From Segatella copri (lineage in GTDB: Bacteria; Bacteroidota; Bacteroidia; Bacteroidales; Bacteroidaceae): a stretch of DNA of 12,323 nucleotides. The DNA lies in contig NZ_JAHOEA010000076.1 of assembly GCF_019127135.1 (NCBI RefSeq), forward strand, positions 1-12,323. Direction: 5' to 3'. Shown here piece by piece: positions 5,887-11,381 of the stretch (position 1 is the stretch's first letter; each line of letters starts with the position of its first letter). Below the pieces are notes generated by a model, which saw nothing but the letters and a program-made list of their open reading frames with translations, was not told where the DNA came from and ran no database searches. The translations under genes and the position numbers were made by a program.

Positions 5887-6560
5887 TCACCACTTCATGG
5901 CCTCCTGGGGAAGCAACGGAATGGCTCCATAGCGTCCTAAAAGATAACCCTTGCGAACATCTTCACGAGGCTTGAATTCTGCCAAGAATGTAAGATGTGA
6001 TGCTCCATCCTTTCCCTTCTCGACAAACCAGACTTCACCAGCTCTGATAAGGTCGAGGTTGAGCAGGATACATTCATGGGTAGAGAAGATGAGCTGAGTG
6101 TCTCTTCCAGACTCCAGTCCTGAGAAATAGCACTCTAAGATTTTCTGCGAGAGCATCGGGTGCATACTGCGGTCAATCTCGTCGATGAGATAGTCAACTT
6201 CATTTTGCTTCAAATCGATGAACATTGGGATGAAGTCGAGCAATCGAATGCTGCCATCTGATTCTTCGCTCAGATCAAAAACAACCTCTGTGCCGGAAGT
6301 TAGATTTCTGTGAATAGCCTTCTGCTTGTAAATCTCATATCCTCCGTTGGCATTTACCTCGAAAAGAAGCATTTCGCCTCCAACTGTGGCAGCCATGCTA
6401 TACGCCTTGCCGTTCTTTGCCTTGCTGAGTATGTTATCAAGTAAATCGGAAGATAAGTTCACATTCTCTTTCTTGATTTTGTACAGACGTACGTCTGAAA
6501 TGCCCGTGTTTCCCTTTTAATGCTTCGCCCACGCCATAGTCCAGTAAGCATGAACAGTTA
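5887..6560 (-). pseudogene. AAA-family ATPase (AAA_15/AAA_21, OLD/RloA-like), C-terminal remnant
   Basis: The main frame (5887-6519) carries NTGISDVRLYKI, a segment LLDFIPMF, the Walker B stretch NEVDYLIDEIDRSMHP, QLIFSTHE with the switch/sensor His, and a tail ending GRYGAIPLLPQEAMKW. This is the C-terminal half of the SMC-like ATPases found alone or with RloB-type partners in phage-defence loci. No Walker A (GxxxxGKS) exists anywhere upstream, so about 200 residues are missing. The GTG at 6460-6462 is only a nominal start; homology continues past it to TAA at 6517-6519. Beyond that another frame reads NNTLANCSCLLDYGVGEALKG, and removal of one base near 6511-6519 joins it to NTGISDV. The remnant breaks off in the inverted repeat at 6553-6634. 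No RloB-like gene follows. It is almost certainly non-functional. Confidence 0.75.
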
Positions 6561-6634
6561 GCCAGGGTGTTGTTCTTTCGCAGGCCGATTCTATCGACTT
6601 ACGAAGGAACAACACCCTGGCTTTTTAAACTGTT
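6553..6634. repeat. Long hairpin-forming inverted repeat at the ATPase breakpoint
   Basis: Arms 6561-6580 and 6602-6621 pair over 20 bases with one G-T type mismatch. The loop contains a further coaxial stem CGAT (6586-6589) with ATCG (6593-6596) around TCT, so the whole structure is symmetric about base 6591. Outside it AACAGTT (6553-6559) faces AACTGTT (6628-6634). On the plus strand the right arm is followed by TTTTT (6622-6626), as in an intrinsic terminator. It could be a terminator, a MITE-like palindromic element or an inverted duplication made when the ATPase gene was truncated. Confidence 0.75.
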
Positions 6635-6700
6635 GATACTTGCTTGTACTATTCCCACCCGGCTTTTCTGTCCCTGCAGTCATTCTCTGTTATACTTTTT

Positions 6701-7243
6701 CTACTTACTGAAACCTGAAGGCTTTGATTCCGTATCGTCTTTGGGATTTCGGGATTCTTTTTCTGCAAAGTTATCGCGTATTTGGCAAATAGCAAGTCGT
6801 GATTCGGTAACAATCTTCCTTTTCCATGTAACATGCAAAAGAGTATTCTTCCCATCAGACTTGCCTTGTACGCACTTTGAAAAGCAGAAAAAGCTTCCCG
6901 ATCCCAAGTCCATAAGGACTATCCGCTCTATTCCCAGGATAGCAAGAAGAAGGATGCAGTTTGTATCGCAGTGTTTTTCATCGGCAATGCTCGCTGGTAC
7001 ATTTTTGAAGGACAGCGAGAGAATGACGATTTTGTGCTCTTTGGCATCGTTGTAGGTCTGGCTGAGATAGAGTACAGCTACATTTCTGCCAATGAAATGG
7101 CAAGTGTGGAGTTGGACGCAACCAAGTTCGGACTCGGCAAGGTCAGAGTGGAGCAGAGAAAGCCATTCCAGCCATGTCTGCTTTCTGAAATCATCGACAG
7201 AGTGTTGCAGTCTTTCCTCAGCAGACTTTACGATTGAAAACAT
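6701..7243 (-). CDS. Unrecognised 180-residue protein
   Basis: This is an open frame from the ATG at 7241-7243, with codon use that looks genuinely coding (varied third positions, no odd runs). I do not recognise the family. The N-terminal 40 residues are likely helical (FSIVKSAEERLQHSVDDF, then WLEWLSLLHSDL). The middle alternates strands and polar turns (GCVQLHTCHFIGRNVAVLYL, HKIVILSLSF, CILLLAILGIERIVLM). The C-terminal 25 residues are rich in Lys, Glu, Asp and Ser (EKESRNPKDDTESK) and may not be part of the fold. There is no signal peptide and no known catalytic motif. An in-frame TAA lies four codons before the ATG, with CGAGAA as the only ribosome-site candidate. Its 5' end overlaps the broken start of the SLOG frame, and its 3' end contains a minus-strand promoter match. 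It could be a real gene, or one brought in at the junction. Confidence 0.5.
   Translation of the reverse strand: MFSIVKSAEERLQHSVDDFRKQTWLEWLSLLHSDLAESELGCVQLHTCHFIGRNVAVLYLSQTYNDAKEHKIVILSLSFKNVPASIADEKHCDTNCILLLAILGIERIVLMDLGSGSFFCFSKCVQGKSDGKNTLLHVTWKRKIVTESRLAICQIRDNFAEKESRNPKDDTESKPSGFSK
6766..6795 (-). promoter_or_regulatory. Minus-strand promoter match before the ATPase remnant
   Basis: TAACTTTG (minus, 6766-6773) with TTG (6793-6795) at a 19-base spacer fits the Bacteroidota promoter well. Transcription would start near 6759 and run toward the inverted repeat and the ATPase remnant. It lies inside the last codons of the 180-residue ORF. It may be the original promoter of the now truncated ATPase gene. 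Confidence 0.5.
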
Positions 7244-7626
7244 TTCTCGAAGCTTACGAGCATGGCATCAGTAATTTTATTTCGGGATTCGCCATCGGTA
7301 TTGACCTGATGGCAGCCCAGATTGTGCAGTCTCTGAAACCTTCCTGCCCAGGAATGACGCTTACCGCAGCCATTCCTTTCAGAGGTCAGGCAGATAGGTT
7401 CAAGCCCGGCGACAGGATGGTTTATGATGGATTGATGGCTTCTGCAGATGAGGTGATCATCCTTTCAGAATACTATTACACCCGATGTTTTCTTGACCGG
7501 GACGAGTTCATGGTTGAGAATGCGTCCCTTCTCATTGCCTTCTATGATGGGAGAGAGAAGGGTGGAACTTACTACACTTTCAAGAAAGCCAACTGTTTGG
7601 GCATTCCGGTTGTGAATATATATTGA
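7234..7626 (+). pseudogene. SLOG-family (DUF1273/YpsA-like) protein lacking its N-terminus
   Basis: The frame reads FISGFAIGIDLMAAQIVQSL, then LTAAIPFRGQADRF, ADEVIILSEYYYTRCFLDRD, ENASLLIAFYDG, and EKGGTYYTFKKANCLGIPVV to a TGA at 7624-7626. This is the order of the SLOG nucleotide-binding fold: GxAxGxDxxAA, the PFxGQ stretch and the D-GGTxYT motif. SLOG proteins bind nucleotide-derived ligands and are frequent in defence and signalling loci. The first strand with its FTGHR-type motif (about 40 residues) is missing. The frame begins only with a TTG at 7234, and the 180-residue ORF on the opposite strand starts at 7243, so a rearrangement junction lies near 7235-7250. The product is probably non-functional, unless the upstream frame supplies a start. 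Confidence 0.7.
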
Positions 7627-7649
7627 ATAACTTGCTAAATATTAAGCTT

Positions 7650-8078
7650 ATGAATGAATTTGTTGACATCATCGTTATCTACATCGTTCTCCGTGCCATC
7701 CTCGCCTTTCCTGGGCGCTTGGGTGGCATGGAGACGGACGCAACGATTTCAGACGAGACCGATAAAAGGATTGGTCTCAATAGTTTTGTGTACTGTTTCT
7801 CAATGACCTATACGAGCATCATTGCTACAGAAAGTATTGTGACAATCTGGATGAATCTTCGGAAGGCTTTTTCTGGGAAGAGTTTTACCAGACGGATTCC
7901 GAGCAAGGCTCCGATTCCAATTACCGGTAGCATCAGGAGGTTCAGTGAGAACGAGCCCCAGGTGATATTGTCCCAGGCAAAGATTTGGAAAGGAACTTTC
8001 AGCAGATTGACAACGAGGAAGAACCAGGCGTTAATGCCGATGTATTCCATCTTCTCCTTGCGCATCGAGAGCAGATAG
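7650..8078 (+). CDS. Doubtful ORF, possible remnant of a small gene (first about 53 codons)
   Basis: An ATG 23 bases behind the SLOG stop opens a frame reading MNEFVDIIVIYIVLRAILAF, then GRLGGMETDATISDETDKRI and LNSFVYCFSMT, with a hydrophobic N-terminal segment. This part (7650-7807) lies in free space and looks coding. From 7808 on the frame runs antisense through the well supported permease gene and loses protein-like character. I do not recognise it. It may be a gene fragment whose true 3' end was lost at the junction with the permease gene, or simply a chance frame. Confidence 0.25.
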   Translation: MNEFVDIIVIYIVLRAILAFPGRLGGMETDATISDETDKRIGLNSFVYCFSMTYTSIIATESIVTIWMNLRKAFSGKSFTRRIPSKAPIPITGSIRRFSENEPQVILSQAKIWKGTFSRLTTRKNQALMPMYSIFSLRIESR

Positions 8079-8551
8079 ACTGACATTACCGGTCCGGCAG
8101 CATTGCCAATCATCGTGGTGAAACCGCCGAGCAGACCGAAGAGGGCAGAATACCACCATTTATGCATCCATCTGTTTTCCTTGCCGAATATTTCGCTCCA
8201 AATCATCACCGCCATCGCCAGGGCGAGCGTCCAACCCATCAGTTGGCGGAATCCCTGTGCCGGGACGAGCTTGTCAACAAAAAGTGCTACGAGAAAGCCT
8301 AATAAGGCTGTTGGCAAGAGCTTTGCTACTACTTTCCAGTCGGCTATGCGCTTGTAGTAAGCCACAGCCATGATGTCGGCCATGCAGAGCATCGGCAGGA
8401 TAACGCCTGTTGATTCCTTGGCTCCAAAAGCCATTGCCATGTAGGGCACGATAAGGAGCATCATTCCCTGCACACCGGTTTTCGACATTCCTATGCACAA
8501 TGCAGCCAGTGCCAGGATTGACCATTGAAATACGGATAAAGTTTCTAACAT
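7808..8551 (-). CDS. TauE/SafE-family membrane permease (putative sulfite/organosulfur anion exporter)
   Basis: This is a 247-residue, highly hydrophobic protein with about eight transmembrane segments in two similar halves. Diagnostic stretches are AALCIGMSKTGVQGM at residues 15-29 (family GxSKTG), the central SALFGLLGGFTTMIGNAAGP at about 135-154 (family GGxxTMxGNAxGP) and a C-terminal GIGALLGIRLVKLFPEKAFR. The family moves sulfite, sulfoacetate and related anions across the inner membrane; the substrate here is not known. Length and topology are normal. It ends with TAG and starts at the ATG 8549-8551 behind the purine-rich AAGAAGAGAGAAA. It is divergent from the AraC regulator, which may control it. 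Confidence 0.9.
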   Translation of the reverse strand: MLETLSVFQWSILALAALCIGMSKTGVQGMMLLIVPYMAMAFGAKESTGVILPMLCMADIMAVAYYKRIADWKVVAKLLPTALLGFLVALFVDKLVPAQGFRQLMGWTLALAMAVMIWSEIFGKENRWMHKWWYSALFGLLGGFTTMIGNAAGPVMSVYLLSMRKEKMEYIGINAWFFLVVNLLKVPFQIFAWDNITWGSFSLNLLMLPVIGIGALLGIRLVKLFPEKAFRRFIQIVTILSVAMMLV

Positions 8552-8599
8552 TTTCTCTCTTCTTTTAATTTGTTTCTATTCTATTTTTATTTGTGGGTG

Positions 8600-8607
8600 C
8601 AAAATTA
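8600..8607 (-). promoter_or_regulatory. Candidate promoter of the TauE/SafE gene
   Basis: TAATTTTG on the minus strand matches TAnnTTTG, about 50 bases before the permease ATG. An ATTGTG at 14 bases upstream of it is a poor -33 candidate. Confidence 0.45.
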
Positions 8608-8634
8608 CGGCTAATCTCGCACAATATTATCCAT

Positions 8635-8642
8635 TATATTTG
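8635..8642 (+). promoter_or_regulatory. Candidate promoter of the AraC-type regulator gene
   Basis: TATATTTG matches TAnnTTTG, giving a start near 8649 and a leader of about 30 bases. The two divergent -7 boxes lie only 27 bases apart, so one bound regulator could affect both genes. Confidence 0.5.
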
Positions 8643-8678
8643 CGTTATCATAGTGGATATTTGCACAAACGCAGATAA

Positions 8679-9611
8679 ATGGAGATTATGCCTATATTAG
8701 AACGAAAGATTGCGCACAAAATGACAACCTTGTGCAGCCATATTACTTATCCGGAGTTCGTTCTGCCCCTGCATAAGCATGCGGAGTATGAACTCATGAT
8801 TTTCACCCACGGCAGCGGAAAGCAGTTCGTGGGCGAGGGTGTTGCGCCTTATGCTGAAGGCGATGTGGCATTGATTGGAAGCAATGTTCCGCATCTTCAT
8901 CTTTGTAAAAGCCGGATGAAGAGTGGGGAGAATGCTGGGAAAGAAGAACTTAAACCAGGGCTTGAAACAGAACTTGAAGATAGGCTCTATAGTAGTGGCG
9001 AAGCCATCCAGTTCAGTCCCGATCTGTTTCCTTCGTCTCTTTTGAATCTACCCGATTACGCCCATATTTCAGAGCTTCTTTCAAAGAGCCAGTATGGAAT
9101 ACGGTTCTATGATGAGGGTTTGTATGATGAACTCTTAGAGATGATGAAGGCTTTCGATTCATCCACCCACACCTCACGGCTTATCATCCTGCTCCAGATT
9201 CTCGACCGTCTGCATCATTGCAAGGAAACGCAACTCTTGTCATCAACAGCTTATAACAATGCCAACAGACAACCCGAGTTGGAGGAGCCTGTCGGCAGAA
9301 TCTACACCTATTTATATAATAACTTCCGTGAGAAGGTGGTGCTGAAGGATGTTGCCGATTTTGTAGGTCAGAATCCGACTTCGCTTTGCCGCTATTTCAA
9401 GAAATCCACCGATAAGAGCATCTTCCAGGTATTGGCAGAAATCCGTATCGAATACGCCTGCAAGCTGCTTGCCAATTCTGATTTGACCATCACAGAAGTG
9501 GCTTTCAGTTCCGGCTACAATACGCCGACTCTCTTCTTCGAGCAGTTTCAGAAGATCATCCATCTTACTCCTGCAGAATATCGCAGGGAAATCAATGGGG
9601 CTGCCAAATAG
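8679..9611 (+). CDS. AraC-family transcriptional regulator with cupin-type sensor domain
   Basis: This is a 310-residue protein. The N-terminal half is a cupin sensor: LPLHKHAEYELMIFTHGSG at residues 29-47 and AEGDVALIGSNVPHLH at 59-74, with metal-site-like His residues H32, H34 and H72. A polar insert (about 78-105) follows. The C-terminal 100 residues carry the two AraC helix-turn-helix units: VLKDVADFVGQNPTSLCRYF at 221-240 and ITEVAFSSGYNTPTLFFEQF at 271-290, then HLTPAEYRREI. It likely senses a small sugar- or carbonyl-type ligand and binds DNA near its own gene, the divergent permease, and the aldo/keto reductase 149 bases downstream; this target set is inference. A second ATG at 8688 is a possible alternative start. 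It ends with TAG, showing TAG is an ordinary stop in this genome. Confidence 0.9.
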   Translation: MEIMPILERKIAHKMTTLCSHITYPEFVLPLHKHAEYELMIFTHGSGKQFVGEGVAPYAEGDVALIGSNVPHLHLCKSRMKSGENAGKEELKPGLETELEDRLYSSGEAIQFSPDLFPSSLLNLPDYAHISELLSKSQYGIRFYDEGLYDELLEMMKAFDSSTHTSRLIILLQILDRLHHCKETQLLSSTAYNNANRQPELEEPVGRIYTYLYNNFREKVVLKDVADFVGQNPTSLCRYFKKSTDKSIFQVLAEIRIEYACKLLANSDLTITEVAFSSGYNTPTLFFEQFQKIIHLTPAEYRREINGAAK

Positions 9612-9633
9612 AGCAGATTAGCTGTTGAACATC

Positions 9634-9678
9634 TGCAAAATCTAAAGACTTTGCAAAGATACACGATGATATTGCAAA
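9634..9678 (+). promoter_or_regulatory. TGCAAA repeats upstream of the aldo/keto reductase promoter (possible operator)
   Basis: TGCAAA occurs at 9634-9639, 9652-9657 and 9673-9678, spaced 18 and 21 bases, so close to two helix turns. The middle one lies in the perfect 10-base palindrome CTTTGCAAAG (9650-9659). The last copy ends 10 bases before the -33 box, a common place for AraC-type activator sites. TGCAAA also occurs at 8597-8602 and inverted at 8660-8665 in the AraC/permease gap. TTTGC is common in Bacteroidota promoters, so chance is possible. Confidence 0.35.
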
Positions 9679-9688
9679 CATACAGAAC

Positions 9689-9717
9689 TTTGTTAAGCGG
9701 AAAAGTCAGTAACTTTG
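9689..9717 (+). promoter_or_regulatory. Strong promoter of the aldo/keto reductase gene
   Basis: TTTG (9689-9692), a 17-base spacer and TAACTTTG (9710-9717) together form the best Bacteroidota promoter in the window. Transcription should begin near 9724, leaving a leader of about 37 bases before the ATG at 9761. Confidence 0.75.
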
Positions 9718-9760
9718 CACCGTCAAAAGAATAGTTGAAATTTAAAAGATTAGTTTAATT

Positions 9761-10603
9761 ATGGAAAAGGAAATATTATTGAATAATGGAGTGAAGATTC
9801 CTACACCGGGTTTCGGAACGTTTCTTACTCCTGATGGAGCAACCTGCGTTGAAGCAGTAAAAGCTGCCATCGCTGCAGGCTACACCCATATTGACACCGC
9901 TGCTATCTATAAAAATGAGAAGAGCGTGGGCGAGGGAATCAAGGAAAGTGGAATCAAGCGTGAGAATCTCTTTGTTACCAGCAAGGTTTGGAACACGGAG
10001 CGTGGTTACGACAAGACCTTGAAGGCGTTTGACAAGACTTTGAGCGATTTAGGTCTTGATTATCTCGACCTCTATCTCATTCACTGGCCAGCCAATAAAC
10101 TTCAGTTTGGAATGGAGGCAGATCATCTGAATGTAGATACTTGGAAAGCGATGGAGCGTCTTCATGAAGAGGGCCTGATTCGCAGCATCGGTCTTTCTAA
10201 CTTCATGCAGCATCATGCAGAGCCAGTAATGGCGAAGGCAAACATTTGTCCAATGGTTGACCAGATAGAGTATCATCCTGGATTCACCCAGAAGGAGTGT
10301 GTTGAGTTCTGCCAGAAGAACAACATTCTTGTGGAAGCATGGAGTCCATTGGGAAGAGGTAATGTCTTGGATAATCCTCTCTTGAAGTCGATTGCTGCCA
10401 GCCATGGCAAGAGCGTGGCTCAGGTAGTTATCCGTTGGGTGATGCAGACAGGCGTGCTGCCACTGGCAAAGTCGGTTACTCCAAGCCGAATCAAGGAAAA
10501 CATCGATGTATTCGACTTTGAACTCTCTCAGCAGGAAATGTTTGAAATCACATCGCTGAAGGCAGACAGAATAGGTTCAGACCCCGATACATGTGACTTC
10601 TAA
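9761..10603 (+). CDS. Aldo/keto reductase (2,5-diketo-D-gluconate reductase-like, AKR5 type)
   Basis: This is a 280-residue TIM-barrel oxidoreductase using NADPH to reduce aldehydes or ketones in the cytosol. The catalytic tetrad is complete: D45 and Y50 in GYTHIDTAAIYKNE, K75 in LFVTSKVWN, and H108 in LYLIHWP. Further family stretches are RSIGLSNF at 141-148, VDQIEYHPGF at 166-175, EAWSPLGRG at 192-200 and the NADP-binding PLAKSVTPSRIKEN at 234-247, with K237, S238 and R243 near the 2'-phosphate. Length and start are typical. It lies behind the AraC gene with its own strong promoter and ends at the 10653 hairpin, so it is probably a single-gene transcript. The true substrate is not predictable. 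It is paralogous to the reductase at 11382-12242 but clearly diverged. Confidence 0.93.
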   Translation: MEKEILLNNGVKIPTPGFGTFLTPDGATCVEAVKAAIAAGYTHIDTAAIYKNEKSVGEGIKESGIKRENLFVTSKVWNTERGYDKTLKAFDKTLSDLGLDYLDLYLIHWPANKLQFGMEADHLNVDTWKAMERLHEEGLIRSIGLSNFMQHHAEPVMAKANICPMVDQIEYHPGFTQKECVEFCQKNNILVEAWSPLGRGNVLDNPLLKSIAASHGKSVAQVVIRWVMQTGVLPLAKSVTPSRIKENIDVFDFELSQQEMFEITSLKADRIGSDPDTCDF

Positions 10604-10652
10604 TATGGTATGGTTTGGAGTGAAATGCTCTTAAAACATATAAGATGAAAAT

Positions 10653-10696
10653 GTAAAAAGTTACGGAGATAATTCATATTCTCCGTTACTTTTTAC
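10653..10696. terminator. Bidirectional intrinsic terminator
   Basis: Arms 10653-10669 and 10680-10696 pair over 17 bases with one mismatch around a 10-base loop. The stem has a GC-rich core (ACGGAGA with TCTCCGT) flanked by A5 on the left and T5 on the right, so it can end transcripts from both strands. It lies 50 bases behind the aldo/keto reductase stop and also faces the minus-strand genes to its right. Confidence 0.85.
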
Positions 10697-10717
10697 TTAA
10701 AACATTCACTTTTGGTG

Positions 10718-10804
10718 TTATTGAGTTTCCCTCAGTTCTTCTATGAGATTTTCAAGAATATAATCATCGCTCATAAGCTGTAAACCATATTTGGGGTCAG
10801 ACAT
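10718..10804 (-). CDS. Tiny ORF or gene remnant (28 residues)
   Basis: The minus strand reads MSDPKYGLQLMSDDYILENL and then IEELRETQ to a TAA. It is acidic and looks helical and protein-like, but is too short to place in a family. It lies between the terminator and repeat copy B, starting 4 bases beyond the repeat edge. It may be the end of a gene broken by the repeat, since the frame stays open a few codons upstream (DFQLFK), or a chance ORF. Confidence 0.25.
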   Translation of the reverse strand: MSDPKYGLQLMSDDYILENLIEELRETQ

Positions 10805-10821
10805 CTTGAATAACTGGAAAT

Positions 10822-10858
10822 CCTTAATGACCTTAATGACCGTGACCTTAATGACCGG
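10822..10858. repeat. CCTTAATGA short tandem array, site 3
   Basis: This is identical in unit order to the array at 1132-1168: two full CCTTAATGA units, a short CCGTGA, a third full unit, then CCGG. It is carried inside long repeat copy B. Confidence 0.8.
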
Positions 10859-10875
10859 AAAACGCCCCTAAACAT

Positions 10876-11075
10876 TCATTTGTTTTTCTGATGAAACTCC
10901 TTCCTTGTCTTGGCCATTGCTTCCGTAGCCCTATCGTGGGTCTCTTTCAGCAATGGGCTTTTGTGATATTGCACAATCTTGACTCCAACAGAGTTGTGCC
11001 TTTTTTTTTCCTTGATGCATTGAATGATCAAGTCTGGATTTGCCGACTTTGATGTTGGAGTCTTGTCAAAGTTCT
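10876..11075 (-). pseudogene. Fragment of the RNase HI-like gene (C-terminal 65 codons)
   Basis: The minus frame reads NFDKTPTSKSANPDLIIQCI and onward to EFHQKNK and a TGA at 10876-10878, matching residues 82-146 of the protein at 1187-1627. The frame is intact but there is no start, and the N-terminal half of the fold is absent. A run of nine T's (plus strand, near 11002-11010) replaces the mixed sequence of copy A. No function is expected. Confidence 0.85.
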
Positions 11076-11272
11076 CAACCTATTACATTCCTCTTCCTCA
11101 GCAGCTCGCGAGCTTTGCCTGATATTTCCATGTCGTTGAGGGGATATCCCAGTCTCAAACACTCGAATATCGCTTCGGTCGCTATTTGCCTGTATTTTTT
11201 GCTCACGTTCATAAGATACTGCAGAGCTGTTTGACCGTTTACCAAATATATAGTCGATAATTTTTCTTCCAT
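11075..11272 (-). CDS. Small unrecognised protein (65 residues) with its own promoter
   Basis: The ATG at 11270-11272 is preceded by ATGGAGAATT, giving a GGAG ribosome site at good distance, and by a TAnnTTTG promoter box 27 bases upstream. The product is mostly helical and basic at its end: residues 1-20 are MEEKLSTIYLVNGQTALQYL, followed by KKYRQIATEAIFECLRLGYP and SGKARELLRKRNVIG. There is no signal peptide or membrane segment. I do not recognise it. The TGA stop (11075-11077) straddles the edge of the long repeat, so the original C-terminus may have been longer and been cut when the repeat arrived. The overlapping 94-residue frame at 11028-11312 looks like a shadow. Confidence 0.6.
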   Translation of the reverse strand: MEEKLSTIYLVNGQTALQYLMNVSKKYRQIATEAIFECLRLGYPLNDMEISGKARELLRKRNVIG

Positions 11273-11298
11273 AATTCTCCATTCTAATGATTTTTATG

Positions 11299-11306
11299 CA
11301 AAAATA
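11299..11306 (-). promoter_or_regulatory. Promoter of the 65-residue gene
   Basis: TATTTTTG on the minus strand matches TAnnTTTG, with TTGG about 20 bases further upstream as a -33 candidate. Transcription would start near 11292, about 20 bases before the ATG. Confidence 0.6.
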
Positions 11307-11381
11307 CACCAATTATTTTGAAATAACCAATTTTTTAGCGAAATTTGTCATATAAGAGTGAGCTCGTTTCTAAGAGTCTCT

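Larger units (their letters stand above)
10809..11075 (-). repeat. Long direct repeat, copy B (267 bases; partner at 1119-1386)
   Basis: It matches copy A across its whole length, including the CCTTAATGA array, in the same orientation. Differences are scattered: one A lost in the spacer, and several third-position changes plus three amino-acid changes (I to K, E to K, N to K) in the coding part. That pattern means the copy has been diverging for some time. The repeat ends at 11075, exactly where the stop codon of the 65-residue gene is formed. Confidence 0.92.

Noticed and set aside
6567..7237. Plus-strand ORFs opposite the 180-residue frame
   Set aside because: They have poorer protein character than the minus frame, and their apparent helical stretch mirrors the minus-strand N-terminus.
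1119..11075. Composite transposon flanked by the 267-base repeats
   Set aside because: The repeats contain no transposase, no terminal inverted repeats and no target-site duplication that I can see.
11028..11312. 94-residue minus-strand ORF overlapping the 65-residue gene
   Set aside because: It spans the promoter and ribosome site of the 65-residue gene, and its sequence is a low-complexity mix of Arg, Ser and Gln typical of a shadow frame.
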